A DNA stretch of 45,811 nt from an uncultured Sphingobacteriaceae bacterium (GCA_946887045.1 CAMPKC010000036.1:1-45811), one strand, 5' to 3'. Numbered from the stretch's first letter, positions 7,625 to 16,957 are shown. Made by a program: numbers and translations. The notes: generated by a model not told the origin, from the sequence alone.

Positions 7625-9114
7625 TAGCCTTTTAACGCTTCGGCAATTTTCCTATCGTTAGAAAGCCTCGGCACCTTATTTTGCCCCCCCAGCTTTCCCT
7701 CTGACTTCATATAATTCCTAAACGCGTCAGTTTGTAAACTACGTATTATTAGCGGTTGAAGTATTTTCCCTTCAATTAAATCGAAATAATAGATATTTTT
7801 CGTTTGTAAAACCTTATCAACTTTCAACCTGAAGACTTCGAGATCTTTAGGTGCTTTAGAAAATTCAATGAACCATTCGTGATACGGTAATTTCCCGTCG
7901 ATGGAATTAACCTGTGGTGCTACCGTAAATTCAGTAATCTCAACCCCTTCTTCTTTTGCAACCGATAACAAGGCATGTTCAACTTCTTCTCCGATCACAT
8001 GCTCACCAAACGCAGAAATATAATGCTTTATACGGCCAGAGACTACAATTTTATAAGGATTCAGCGAGACAAACTTCACCGTGTCTCCAATACTATAGCC
8101 CCACAAACCCGCATTTGTATTTAAAACAAGTGCATAGTTCTTATCCAGTTCTACATCCGCCAGCGAAAGGCGTGTTGGGTTTTCATTAAAAAATTCTTCC
8201 GTGGGGATAAATTCATAAAAAATCCCTGCATCGGCCAAAAGCAATAAACCCTTGTCGGCTTGTGAATCCTGATAGGCGATGAAACCTTCAGAAGCGGGAT
8301 AAGTTTCGATTGAATCAACTTTCTTGCCGATAATTTCTTCCATTTTGGCGCGGTAAGGTTCGAAATTAACCCCGCCATATACAAACAGACTGAAGTTCTT
8401 AAAAATGTCTTTTATCTTTTTTCCGCCCGCTTTCGCCGATAGTCTGTCGAAGTACATCTGCACCCAGGGCGGGATTCCTGAAATTAGACGCATATCCTGG
8501 TTAAAAGTCTCTTCGACAATAGCATCAACCTTTTGCTCCCAATCTTCTATACAATTTGTTTCATAAGAAGGAAGACGATTTTTCTGCAAATAGTTTGGAA
8601 CATGATGTGCCACAATACCAGAAAGCCGACCGGTCTTAATGCCCGCATGCTCCTTCATAACAGGACTTCCCTGAAGAAATATCATTTTCCCGTCCACAAA
8701 ATCTGTTTTACCGGTTTCGTGGATGTAAGTTAAAAGAGCATTTCGAGCAGCTTTAATATGCTCGGGCATAGAATCTCTTGATAAAGGAATATATTTGACA
8801 CCCGATGTTGTGCCCGATGTTTTAGCAAAATAAGCAGGCTTTCCAGGCCAGAGAACATTTGGTTCGCCTTCTACTACGCGTTCGATATACAGCTTTAAAT
8901 CTTCATAATCCCGGACAGGAACGTTGAGCTTGAAATCGTGGTAAGATTTTATTCCTGAAAAATTATGGTCTTTACCAAAAGCTGTCGATTGTGCTTTTTT
9001 GATCAGAGAATGAAAAACCTTCTCCTGGGCTGCCACCGCATTTCTTTTCCACTTATCAATCTGCCATATTGCAAAAGCTGCAAAAGGCTTACTTAAAGCT
9101 GCTTTTATTCCCAT
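7612..9114 (-). CDS. GH3 auxin-responsive promoter family protein (acyl-adenylate-forming superfamily)
   Basis: This 500-residue protein matches the GH3 family in length and in the adenylation motif TSGTTSG at residues 99-105, which is the phosphate-binding loop. Later it carries the family strands LFVYGGVNFEPYR, ETYPASEGF and LWGYSIGDTVKF, typical of GH3 ATP and acyl-acid binding regions. Plant GH3 enzymes conjugate amino acids to jasmonate or auxin; the bacterial members have no established substrate known to me. It is followed by dxr 94 bp downstream and preceded, with a 2-bp gap, by a membrane protein and by two glycosyltransferases, hinting at a role in an envelope or lipid-linked product. 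The family call is firm; the reaction is open. Confidence 0.9.
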   Translation of the reverse strand: MGIKAALSKPFAAFAIWQIDKWKRNAVAAQEKVFHSLIKKAQSTAFGKDHNFSGIKSYHDFKLNVPVRDYEDLKLYIERVVEGEPNVLWPGKPAYFAKTSGTTSGVKYIPLSRDSMPEHIKAARNALLTYIHETGKTDFVDGKMIFLQGSPVMKEHAGIKTGRLSGIVAHHVPNYLQKNRLPSYETNCIEDWEQKVDAIVEETFNQDMRLISGIPPWVQMYFDRLSAKAGGKKIKDIFKNFSLFVYGGVNFEPYRAKMEEIIGKKVDSIETYPASEGFIAYQDSQADKGLLLLADAGIFYEFIPTEEFFNENPTRLSLADVELDKNYALVLNTNAGLWGYSIGDTVKFVSLNPYKIVVSGRIKHYISAFGEHVIGEEVEHALLSVAKEEGVEITEFTVAPQVNSIDGKLPYHEWFIEFSKAPKDLEVFRLKVDKVLQTKNIYYFDLIEGKILQPLIIRSLQTDAFRNYMKSEGKLGGQNKVPRLSNDRKIAEALKGYISL

Positions 9115-9116
9115 AT

Positions 9117-9905
9117 CTAGATGATATTGTCCATCACATCAGGATCCTCATCACCCTTGTAATCATTCATCATATCGCGATAAGCAATAGCCAATGCAAC
9201 ACTGGATAAAGGAATTACAAAAAAGGAATTGATGAATAGTACCACCAAGCTCAAACCTAAAAATTCATTGTATTCAAGGTATAAGTAAAGGATATGAAAA
9301 ACCGCGAAAAAGGATAAAAGAAGCAACAGTTTTGTGAAATTCCCCCTCGTAATCGCCAGGCTTAACCGCATGGCCCTTAGAGGTTTTATTTGACGATCGA
9401 TGATGAAGAATGGGAAAAACACTACTCTGACAGAAGCGATGAATATTATCAGCGTTGCCAGCGACATAGCAAATTGAACAACTGTTGAAATTTCAACTCC
9501 TGTGTATATAACAGGAAAACCAATTAAAAAGAAGACAGCAAGAACCAGCACGCAAAAAATAAGGAAGAAAAGTGAGCCCAGGAAAAAGTCTATTATCTCT
9601 TTTGTGGTAGGAGTAGCTTTCATAAAAGTTACCTCATTTTCCTCTTTGTCTAAAGCATGAAAAATGTACTTGATAATGGTTAGTTGAAAACCAAAATAAG
9701 TCAGAACGAAAATCACCAGAAAGAAAATCTTCAATAGTGGATTTATATCACTTAAAAGATTAGCTAAAACTCTGGAAAATGTTGGAACCAAGAACAGTAA
9801 AAGACAAAGTCCTACGATTGAAAAGTAATATTTCCGCAATACGATTCTTGCCGATTGTATTACATCATTAACAGCAAAAGTACTTTCCTTAAGAAAATCT
9901 ATCAT
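9117..9905 (-). CDS. Integral membrane protein of unknown function
   Basis: The 262-residue sequence has about six hydrophobic helices (near residues 28-50, 60-82, 108-130, 137-160, 195-212, 220-245) with a charged C-terminal tail (NDYKGDEDPDVMD). It resembles in layout the multi-helix membrane domains of Bacteroidota unknown proteins, but I do not recognise a named family. Its ATG at 9905 overlaps the stop of the upstream glycosyltransferase (ATGA), and the GH3 gene starts 2 bp after its end, so the three are very likely co-translated. A supporting role in transport or assembly of the cluster's product is possible. Confidence 0.75.
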   Translation of the reverse strand: MIDFLKESTFAVNDVIQSARIVLRKYYFSIVGLCLLLFLVPTFSRVLANLLSDINPLLKIFFLVIFVLTYFGFQLTIIKYIFHALDKEENEVTFMKATPTTKEIIDFFLGSLFFLIFCVLVLAVFFLIGFPVIYTGVEISTVVQFAMSLATLIIFIASVRVVFFPFFIIDRQIKPLRAMRLSLAITRGNFTKLLLLLSFFAVFHILYLYLEYNEFLGLSLVVLFINSFFVIPLSSVALAIAYRDMMNDYKGDEDPDVMDNII

Positions 9906-10873
9906 GAACGTTTTAAAATAATTCTTTTAATAAAATCCTGCATAAACCCCAAGCCATATGCCGTGAGCTGAATTAGCGCTGCAAAGATGCTTAAAAATGC
10001 AACATTTAAAGACTTGTTTTCACTCCAGGAGTGAAAAAATATCAACAATATATAGATGATAAAAATGAAGTTTGCGATAATGGATAAGGGATGGTGAATT
10101 AAATTCACGATCAGTGTAACTGCAAGAAAAACAGTAAATGCCGCCGGAAAAAAATGTACCAGTTTCAGCTCTGAAGGAAAAAACTTAAAAACATTTATCC
10201 GGGCTCTTCCAAAAAAATGAAGTTGCTTATAAAACTGCGAAAAGCTTGTCCGTCTCTTATGATAAACAATTGCATCTGGAATTAGCCCTATTTTAAAACC
10301 TAATGAATGAATCCGGATACTGAACTCGATGTCTTCGCCTAAACGGGTTAGTATAAAACCATTACTTGCTTCCCATACCTTTCTTGAGATTCCCATATTG
10401 AAACTGCGGGGATGAAACATTCCGCCTAAATTCTTTTTGCTGCCACGAATTCCACCCGTTGTAAATGGAGAGGTCATGGCATAACTTATCGCTTTTTGAA
10501 TGGGAGTGAATGATGGATGAGCTGCGTCCGGTCCACCGTAGGCATCAAGTTGATGCTCCAGTATATAATTGTTAACGTTTTGAAGATAATCCGCCGGGAT
10601 CAGACAATCTGAATCGAAAACAATGAAATAATTTCCTTTTGCTTTTGAGAAACCATAATTCCGGGCAAAACCCTGTCCTTCATTTTCTTTATAATAATAG
10701 CTGATCTCGAGACGATCTTTATATCCCTCGACAATTTCTTTAGCCGTTATTTTTGACCCGTCTTCAATTACCAAAACTTCGAATTGCCCGTAGGTTTGGG
10801 CCGTAAGCGTTTGAAGCAGTTCGTCAATTTCTTGCGGACGATTATAAAGGGGGATGATTATTGAGAAAAACAA
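9902..10873 (-). CDS. Family 2 glycosyltransferase with C-terminal membrane helices
   Basis: The 323-residue protein opens with the GT-A Rossmann strand SIIIPLYNRPQEIDELL. The nucleotide-sugar motif ED lies at 37-38 and the DxD metal motif DSD at 87-89. An acceptor-side ED acid pair appears in RLGEDIEFSIR. The C-terminal third holds two or three hydrophobic helices, which anchor it at the inner membrane. The start must be a non-ATG codon, TTG at 10873: the first beta strand begins straight after it and the upstream frame hits a stop within seven codons. It overlaps the following membrane protein by 4 bp. Sugar and acceptor cannot be read from the sequence. Confidence 0.88.
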   Translation of the reverse strand: MFFSIIIPLYNRPQEIDELLQTLTAQTYGQFEVLVIEDGSKITAKEIVEGYKDRLEISYYYKENEGQGFARNYGFSKAKGNYFIVFDSDCLIPADYLQNVNNYILEHQLDAYGGPDAAHPSFTPIQKAISYAMTSPFTTGGIRGSKKNLGGMFHPRSFNMGISRKVWEASNGFILTRLGEDIEFSIRIHSLGFKIGLIPDAIVYHKRRTSFSQFYKQLHFFGRARINVFKFFPSELKLVHFFPAAFTVFLAVTLIVNLIHHPLSIIANFIFIIYILLIFFHSWSENKSLNVAFLSIFAALIQLTAYGLGFMQDFIKRIILKRS

Positions 10874-11054
10874 ATTCGATGTGCAAATAAGTTAATGTAC
10901 AAATATGCAAATAATCGGCAAAAGGCGATATTGATGTGCGGATTATTTGGTTAACCAGGTAAGCGCATTATTGATGTGCAAATGTGCTGACTTGCAGAAC
11001 GCATTAAAACAGTTCCCCATCAGAAATCTGCATATTTCCTTTAATCCGGACATA
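10874..11054. repeat. Intergenic spacer with degenerate ATGTGCAAAT repeats
   Basis: The 181-bp spacer between the two glycosyltransferase genes holds scattered copies of one short motif: GATGTGCAAATAA near 10878, ATGTACAAATATGCAAATAAT near 10896, GATGTGCGGATTATT near 10932, and GATGTGCAAATGTGC near 10974. They are spaced irregularly. No gene is seen. Such short AT-rich repeats look like lineage-specific intergenic filler. Confidence 0.55.
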
Positions 11055-12008
11055 TTACCCCGTCTTCTTTCCTATTTGATAATGATTTCTCTCAGACGAA
11101 CTTCTCGAAACAAGCTCAGCAACAAAACCTGTCAAAAACAGTTGAAAACCCACCACAATAGCTACCAATGCGATGTAAAACAATGGCTGGTCCGTTGCAT
11201 TACGATATTTTAAATTTTGTGCGATAGCAATTAGCTTATCTGCAATGAGCCAAACGGTTATAATTAATCCGGTAAGGAAGCACAAAACACCCATTGTTCC
11301 AAAAAAATGCATGGGCCGCTTTCCAAATTTTCCGACAAAAAATATAGATAGTAAATCTAAAAAGCCGTTTACAAACCGACTCATACCAAATTTAGTCGTT
11401 CCGTATTTTCTTGGCCTGTGTTCAACTTCCTGCTCTCCTATTTTTTTAAATCCGGCCCATTTTGCTAAAACAGGAATGTACCGGTGCATTTCTCCGTAAA
11501 CCTCTATATTTTTGATCACGTCCTTCCGGTATGCTTTCAAACCGCAATTAAAATCGTGTAGGTTATGAATGCCCGACATTTTTCGGGTAGCGGAATTAAA
11601 GAGTTTTGTTGGCAGAGTTTTGCTTATAGGGTCGTGACGCTTTTTTTTCCAGCCGGAAACAAGATCATATTTTTCGTCGGTGATTTTGCGGTATAATTCT
11701 GGAATCTCATCCGGACTATCCTGAAGGTCAGCGTCCATTGTGATTACAACATCGCCCTGAGCTTCTGCAAAACCAACGTTTAAAGCAGCAGACTTTCCAT
11801 AATTTCTACGGAATTGTATGCCTTTAACTGTATCATACTTTTGTTTTAACAGTTCGATTACCTCCCACGACTCATCGCTGCTGCCATCATCAACCAAAAT
11901 AATCTCATGAGAAAATCCGTGATCGTTCATAACACGACTATTCCATTCAACCAATTCAGGTAAGGATTCGGCTTCATTATAGAGGGGTACTACTACAGAG
12001 ATGTTCAT
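11055..12008 (-). CDS. Family 2 glycosyltransferase, polyprenyl-phosphate sugar transferase type (DPM1/GtrB-like)
   Basis: This 317-residue enzyme has the GT-A domain followed by two C-terminal membrane helices, the layout of transferases that load a sugar onto undecaprenyl phosphate. Motifs are VVPLYNEAESLPELV at the start, VDDGSSD around 39-45, MDADLQDSP at 91-99 (metal site), SGWKKKRHDP, and FNCGLKAYRKDV. The membrane helices are near 232-255 and 275-300. Its ATG overlaps the stop of the DUF4199 gene by one base (TAATG). Together with the second glycosyltransferase it suggests a lipid-linked sugar route, but the sugar is not predictable. Confidence 0.9.
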   Translation of the reverse strand: MNISVVVPLYNEAESLPELVEWNSRVMNDHGFSHEIILVDDGSSDESWEVIELLKQKYDTVKGIQFRRNYGKSAALNVGFAEAQGDVVITMDADLQDSPDEIPELYRKITDEKYDLVSGWKKKRHDPISKTLPTKLFNSATRKMSGIHNLHDFNCGLKAYRKDVIKNIEVYGEMHRYIPVLAKWAGFKKIGEQEVEHRPRKYGTTKFGMSRFVNGFLDLLSIFFVGKFGKRPMHFFGTMGVLCFLTGLIITVWLIADKLIAIAQNLKYRNATDQPLFYIALVAIVVGFQLFLTGFVAELVSRSSSERNHYQIGKKTG

Positions 12009-12595
12009 TAAGAAATGGAATTTTCAGGATGATCTATTGCTATCGGACGCTCGCGTTTAAAAATTGCGGCGAATATTAAAGCGGTAATAAATAAGATAAT
12101 GATTGAAGATAATAAATTAGAAATAATGCTACCAACGCTGTTCTGTCCGATGGATTCAAACTGGAGCTCAATATTTTCAACCATCTCGTCTATCTTCTCA
12201 GGGTCTGCATTTAGTTTATTTAAAAAATCAGATGTTAGACCTACAAGATTATCTTTCGCCTTAAGCGTAATTTCAGGATAAATATATTTTATAAACACAA
12301 AGCTTCCTGCAGAGGAAATCAGGTAAGCAGAAATAAATACTATAAAAATCCCGGATGTCGCTTGTCGTAGATTCCAGAAGCCGCCGATTTTTTCTCTTAA
12401 TCGCTTGATAAGAATAACCGCAGCGGTTATTGGAATAATGAGATAGCCAAAAAGGTAGGATAGAAAAACGACAAGTACAGACTCGCTGTTAGCTAAAACA
12501 AAAAGGGCTATGATGTCTAACAAAAGTAAAACACATCCTAAAATCAACCCGCTTTTCAGTGCGTCTTTTCTTATTTCTTTTAAACCGTTATCCAT
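12008..12595 (-). CDS. DUF4199 family membrane protein
   Basis: This 195-residue protein has four hydrophobic helices: two near the N-terminus (about 15-35 and 40-62), one around 84-105 and one near 160-182. A soluble helical stretch rich in Asp/Glu (DFLNKLNADPEKIDEMVENIE) sits between the last two. The pattern of two N-terminal helices, the GGFWNLRQA turn and a final helix fits DUF4199, a Bacteroidota family of unknown function that often precedes a DPM1-like glycosyltransferase, as here. The stop overlaps the glycosyltransferase start by one base, so the two are probably coupled. Confidence 0.8.
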   Translation of the reverse strand: MDNGLKEIRKDALKSGLILGCVLLLLDIIALFVLANSESVLVVFLSYLFGYLIIPITAAVILIKRLREKIGGFWNLRQATSGIFIVFISAYLISSAGSFVFIKYIYPEITLKAKDNLVGLTSDFLNKLNADPEKIDEMVENIELQFESIGQNSVGSIISNLLSSIIILFITALIFAAIFKRERPIAIDHPENSIS

Positions 12596-12598
12596 TAA

Positions 12599-13270
12599 TT
12601 ACAATTTGTTGAAAGAAGCCAACAAAGCATAAACCGAAGCATCAAACTCCGCATCCACACTGTTTTTTTCAAAAGTATCCATATCCTCTTTATCGGGTTC
12701 TGGCTGATAAAAGAACGTCATTATAGGATAAAATAGATCCTTTAATTCAGACTCCTCATCTAATTCATTCGATGTTTTAGCGATTTCTTCAATACTTGCC
12801 TCCATCAAAATCTGGTTGGCAATTATATCTTCATAAATGCGGTGCTCATCCTGGAACTCATCCTCCTCAACCAGCAAAAACTCCTTCAGGAAATCCTCAA
12901 GCTCCGGCTCCAGATCCTCATCATGGCACTCGCGGATGTACAGCAGAACGTTTAACAATTCCGTTCCCCGATCAATGGTTTCTTCTTCTATTTCTTCCCA
13001 CTCTTTGGAATCGAGATAATCCTCCTCCAGCTTTTGCACGTCCTCTGCGAAGAAATTAATCATTAACAGATCAAAGAATACTTCACGCAAAAAATCAATT
13101 TTGGGCTCATCATCAAAAGCTTCATCCATCAATGTAACTTTTTCAGTGAACGACGTATCCAGGTTGAATACATCGGTAATTCTTTTAGAAAAATCACTAA
13201 CGGACTCTTTACTGATCTCGGAATATTTTGCTAACGAAGCTTTTATTGCTTTCTCTACCTGCTTATCCAT
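12599..13270 (-). CDS. Acidic soluble protein of unknown function
   Basis: A 223-residue protein that I do not recognise. It is very rich in Asp and Glu, especially at 75-170 (for example KLEEDYLDSKEWEEIEEETI), and looks mostly helical. There is no signal peptide or membrane helix. It sits 1 bp after the dihydroorotase-like gene and 3 bp before the DUF4199 gene, so it belongs to the same transcript. Coding is supported by tight packing and normal codon use. The function is open. Confidence 0.8.
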   Translation of the reverse strand: MDKQVEKAIKASLAKYSEISKESVSDFSKRITDVFNLDTSFTEKVTLMDEAFDDEPKIDFLREVFFDLLMINFFAEDVQKLEEDYLDSKEWEEIEEETIDRGTELLNVLLYIRECHDEDLEPELEDFLKEFLLVEEDEFQDEHRIYEDIIANQILMEASIEEIAKTSNELDEESELKDLFYPIMTFFYQPEPDKEDMDTFEKNSVDAEFDASVYALLASFNKL

Positions 13271-13271
13271 C

Positions 13272-14537
13272 TTAAAAATTATTATAAACTTGCCCGTTAT
13301 TGCAGGCCAACAGAACTTTGCCTTTTAATACAGTATTAAAAAATGGTGAGTTTGATGATTTTGATTTATTGGAATTAGCATCAAAAACCCACTCTGCATC
13401 GGTGTCGAACAAAACGACATTTGCTTCTTCGCCTTCTTCAATAGCAGGCACCTCCAGATTTAACACCTTCCTTGGATTAATCGACAGTTTTTCGACGATT
13501 GTTTCAGGAGCTAATCCGGATTCGAGAGCAAGCGGAAGTACAGTTTGTAAACCAATTATCCCAAAAGAAGCAATTTCAAATTCAACTTCTTTAAATTCTA
13601 TTTCATGTGGTGTGTGCTGTGAAACAATTGCGTCAATTGTACCATCTTTGACTCCTTTTAACAGCGCCGAAACGTCTTGAGACGTACGAAGCGGCGGCTT
13701 CACCTTATAATTGCTTTCAAATCCTTCTAAAGCATCATCGGTTAATACCAGATGATGGGCGGCTACATCACAAGTTACATTTAAACCCTTCTTTTTGGCT
13801 TTTCTGATTAGCTCAACACTATTTGCAGACGATATAGTACTAAAGTGAACAGGACATTCGTTGTACTCTGCCAGGTATAAATCTCTGGAAATATGAACCT
13901 CTTCTGCCAAAGACGGAATGCCTTTCATTCCTAAATACGTGCTCACCACACCTTCATTCATTTTCCCCTTACCTGCAATTGAAGTATCTTCGGGAAAGGA
14001 AAATATCAGCCCATCAAAGCCTTTTGCATACAATAAAGCCCTGCTCATCAGTCCAGATTCAAGCACTGGCCGGGTTCCATCAGTAAAAGCAAGAGCACCA
14101 GCCATACGCATGTCATACAACTCCGCAAGATCTTTCCCGTCCCTGTTATGAGAAATGCTTCCAAGCGGATGCACATCTACAATAAATTCTTTTGTGCGAC
14201 TAACGATATATGAAACTTCTGATTTAGAATGAATAACCGGATTTGTAGAGGGTTGGACCGCTACGCCAGTAAACCCACCTGCTATAGCCGCTGCCGCTCC
14301 GCTAATTAAATCTTCCTTAGTTTCAAAACCAGGCTCGTTGAAATTAACATTCAGATCAAAAAATCCGGGCGACAGGAATCTTCCCTTTCCGTCTATTAAA
14401 ACAACATCTTCTTTGGTGTCGATAGCTTCAGATATTGCTGAGATCTTTCCATCAGAAATAAGAACATCGACGATTTTTTTGTTAAAAGGAGAAGATGGAT
14501 GAAGAATGGTTACCGATCGGATAAGTATTGATTTCAT
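13272..14537 (-). CDS. Dihydroorotase-like protein lacking key catalytic residues
   Basis: The fold and length (421 residues from the ATG at 14537) match class I dihydroorotase, which closes the pyrimidine ring. However, the metal and substrate signature HxHxREPG is replaced by N63-V-N65-F-N67-E-P-G, so both metal-binding His and the substrate Arg are lost. The substrate-binding MPNTxP reads QPSTNP (Ser97 for Asn), and the catalytic Asp of TDHAPH is Gln307. The later His residues (H231, H261, H262) remain. Such a protein should not bind the two-metal centre normally. Non-catalytic dihydroorotase partners of aspartate transcarbamoylase are known in other bacteria. No pyrB is adjacent; neighbours are a BatA-like gene and an unknown protein. 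I give no gene symbol. Confidence 0.85.
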   Translation of the reverse strand: MKSILIRSVTILHPSSPFNKKIVDVLISDGKISAISEAIDTKEDVVLIDGKGRFLSPGFFDLNVNFNEPGFETKEDLISGAAAAIAGGFTGVAVQPSTNPVIHSKSEVSYIVSRTKEFIVDVHPLGSISHNRDGKDLAELYDMRMAGALAFTDGTRPVLESGLMSRALLYAKGFDGLIFSFPEDTSIAGKGKMNEGVVSTYLGMKGIPSLAEEVHISRDLYLAEYNECPVHFSTISSANSVELIRKAKKKGLNVTCDVAAHHLVLTDDALEGFESNYKVKPPLRTSQDVSALLKGVKDGTIDAIVSQHTPHEIEFKEVEFEIASFGIIGLQTVLPLALESGLAPETIVEKLSINPRKVLNLEVPAIEEGEEANVVLFDTDAEWVFDANSNKSKSSNSPFFNTVLKGKVLLACNNGQVYNNF

Positions 14538-14543
14538 CAAATT

Positions 14544-16589
14544 TTAAGTTTTGATTCGGGTTTTGTAAAACCGGACAAGTAGAATTTCCACCGCCAGGAA
14601 AACCAGGGCTAAAATTAGACAAAGTTTCCACAACTGGACACCATTATTTACAGCTTTTATGGAGTTTTGTATGGAAGCTTTACCGGGACTAAAGATCTCC
14701 AGTCTGTTATCGGGAAGTTTTTTGCTCAACTCATCCTTGCTTAAATAACTTAAATCAGATTCCAACCGACTGTCATTGAAGGCAAAAACCGACAGAATGC
14801 TATCACCTTTAAGTAGCCGGTATATTCCTTTTTCCCGTATTTGATCTGAGACGAATAATCTTGTACCTATCTCGGATGACCGGACATCCGGAATTGCTTC
14901 AAAATTTCCCTTTTTTAACTTCAAGCTTTGATTGGCCGAAAGTGAAATCTTGTTGGTTTCTAGAAACTGATCTTTTCCGATTGTGTAAAATAAGCGGCTA
15001 TCGCGTAAGCTTAAAAAAGCTGCCTGATACATAATAGGTACAAAAACTGAATGTCTGACAAAATTACTGGAGTGTTCATCTAAGGCAACAGCAGAAAGAT
15101 ATACTTTCCCTTTACCTATAGAATATTGGCTCAAAAAAACACGTCTTCCTGGAAATTGAAGGATGTTTTGTTTGTTGGAACGAGTCGAATTACTAAACTG
15201 CACGTACTTTTTTGCAACCGGTAAGTCGAGTTTATTCGGGAGTTGAGAAAATACTCCTTTAAATATCGGATGTTGAAGATTAATATCTGAAACTTTAGTC
15301 TCCTGATTATTTATTGATTGAGGAATATCTGTACCTAAAGTTTGTGTAAGAGTTTTTAATCCAGCGAGATTTTCGTCAAGTGATGGATAAACCATTAAGC
15401 TTCCACCGTTACGAACAAAAGTTTTAAGTTGCGTAGCCAGACCCGAACTTATGTTATCTGTAGCAGTAAGAATAATGAGGGAATTACTGGAAAGTTGCGA
15501 ATAATTAATATTTCCTGCCGGGACATTTTTGTAATCAAAAAACTGTTCCGCATGGTAAACTGCAGTGATGTATGCATTTTCACCCGAAGGGTTTATTGCC
15601 AGAACCGGCATGCTCTGCTGAACGTTAAAGGTAAAATAAAAGTTATCATCAAACACCACGGGATAATCAGTAATAACAATTTCTCCATGCTTCCATCCGG
15701 AATTTAAACCGCTGAACGAAAGAGTATCTTTACTTACACTTCGCGGCGCCAGGTTTAAGCTTCCTAATGCTTTTGGCTTTCCATCGACAAGAACTTTCAC
15801 AGGAACATTTTCCGCTCTTTTATCAGAGTTGTTTTTAAGCTGAACAATTAATCTTTCAGTTTCATTCGGCCGGTGAACCGGAGATACAAACCAAGCAGAG
15901 TCTACCGAAATATTTGCAAGTTCGTTGGCTTCCAGACGTACAAAGCGTACAGAAATGCCAGAGTCCAGATCCAGAGTTGGATCAGAAGCGAAATTTCGTT
16001 GAAAATCCGATAGAATATAAATCGTTTTATTGGTGTTTGGCTCCCCCGCAAAGACATCCGACTGCCGATTCATTACTTGTTGCAGACTTTGGTTAAAAGC
16101 ACTGATTTTTATATCATCAACAGCCTGTACAAACTCTTCATATGATAACAATCGTTGATGCTTGCCTTCAAAATCGTTCGTTAATAGCTGATATTTATCG
16201 TTTATACTGTAAGCAGAAGCAATTTCTTTTGCCCGTCGCTTTGCCTCATCCAGTAAACTGCCTTCTTTATTAAGCGATTCCATACTGTACGAATTATCGA
16301 CATATATGCTAACAGCTTGTTGCTGAAAACTGGCGTTCTTCTGGTTTTCGTCAGGAATATACGGACGGGCGAATGCCAGCACAAGAAATATAATAATCAG
16401 CGCCCTCGTCAAAAGAAGAAGCAAGTGCTTTAGATTTCTGCTCGAAGATGTCTGTTGCTGAATTTCCTTCAGAAAAGTAACGTTACTGAAATATACTTTC
16501 TTAAACTTCCGAAAATTGAAAAGATGGATAATTACCGGAATGGCAACGGTAAGCAAGGCGAAAAGAAAACCTGGAAAAAGGAATTTCAT
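14544..16589 (-). CDS. BatA-domain membrane protein with VWA-like domain
   Basis: From the ATG at 16589 (an upstream TTG is less likely) the protein has 681 residues. Residues 1-80 match the aerotolerance-regulator BatA N-terminal domain: a first helix, the IHLFNFRKFKKVYFSNV block, and a second helix ending AFARPYIP. A VWA-like domain follows, with the MIDAS-like D98-N-S100-Y-S102. The long middle part is periplasmic and beta-rich, and a last helix near 650-670 anchors the C-terminus (LCLILALVFLAVEILLV). It is the first gene of the minus-strand run toward the dihydroorotase-like gene (6-bp gap). Related proteins sit in moxR-bat clusters; the function is unproven. Confidence 0.85.
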   Translation of the reverse strand: MKFLFPGFLFALLTVAIPVIIHLFNFRKFKKVYFSNVTFLKEIQQQTSSSRNLKHLLLLLTRALIIIFLVLAFARPYIPDENQKNASFQQQAVSIYVDNSYSMESLNKEGSLLDEAKRRAKEIASAYSINDKYQLLTNDFEGKHQRLLSYEEFVQAVDDIKISAFNQSLQQVMNRQSDVFAGEPNTNKTIYILSDFQRNFASDPTLDLDSGISVRFVRLEANELANISVDSAWFVSPVHRPNETERLIVQLKNNSDKRAENVPVKVLVDGKPKALGSLNLAPRSVSKDTLSFSGLNSGWKHGEIVITDYPVVFDDNFYFTFNVQQSMPVLAINPSGENAYITAVYHAEQFFDYKNVPAGNINYSQLSSNSLIILTATDNISSGLATQLKTFVRNGGSLMVYPSLDENLAGLKTLTQTLGTDIPQSINNQETKVSDINLQHPIFKGVFSQLPNKLDLPVAKKYVQFSNSTRSNKQNILQFPGRRVFLSQYSIGKGKVYLSAVALDEHSSNFVRHSVFVPIMYQAAFLSLRDSRLFYTIGKDQFLETNKISLSANQSLKLKKGNFEAIPDVRSSEIGTRLFVSDQIREKGIYRLLKGDSILSVFAFNDSRLESDLSYLSKDELSKKLPDNRLEIFSPGKASIQNSIKAVNNGVQLWKLCLILALVFLAVEILLVRFYKTRIKT

Positions 16590-16761
16590 TGAATTCAAAC
16601 TTACATAAATTTAATCTTAGCCCTTAAATATTCATAAAAAATTACAGGACTGTACTCAAATAAATACAGTTTAATCGCTTACGTTGCTATATTTCATTTG
16701 GTGAAGCGGCCTTTTTCATTTGGCATAATGTTAGTATAAACGATTACAAATAATTAATGCT

Positions 16762-16923
16762 ATGAAAAGAAGCCGCCACTTAACAGAAAATCTTGTGAAA
16801 CAGTTCGACAAGGAATTAAGAGCAATATTGATGTACGATTTGAAGCAATTCAAATCCAATAGCGGTAAGTTTCTTTGCAACAACTCAGGCAACAACCAGG
16901 ATAAAGATCTGCTGGTGGCTTGA
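16762..16923 (+). CDS. Small 53-residue protein of unknown function
   Basis: An ATG at 16762 opens a 53-residue frame ending at 16923. The product is basic in its first half (MKRSRHLTENLVKQFDKEL) and then Asn/Gly-rich with one Cys. It has no membrane helix. Support comes from its position: it has its own spacer upstream and a strong terminator 34 bp after the stop. It is short enough that chance cannot be excluded, and I recognise no family. Confidence 0.45.
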   Translation: MKRSRHLTENLVKQFDKELRAILMYDLKQFKSNSGKFLCNNSGNNQDKDLLVA

Positions 16924-16957
16924 TCTACATATATCTTCTCATCTACCTATGAAAAAA

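Noticed and set aside
13272..14537. Functional pyrC
   Set aside because: Three signature positions of the metal and substrate site are Asn and the catalytic Asp is Gln.
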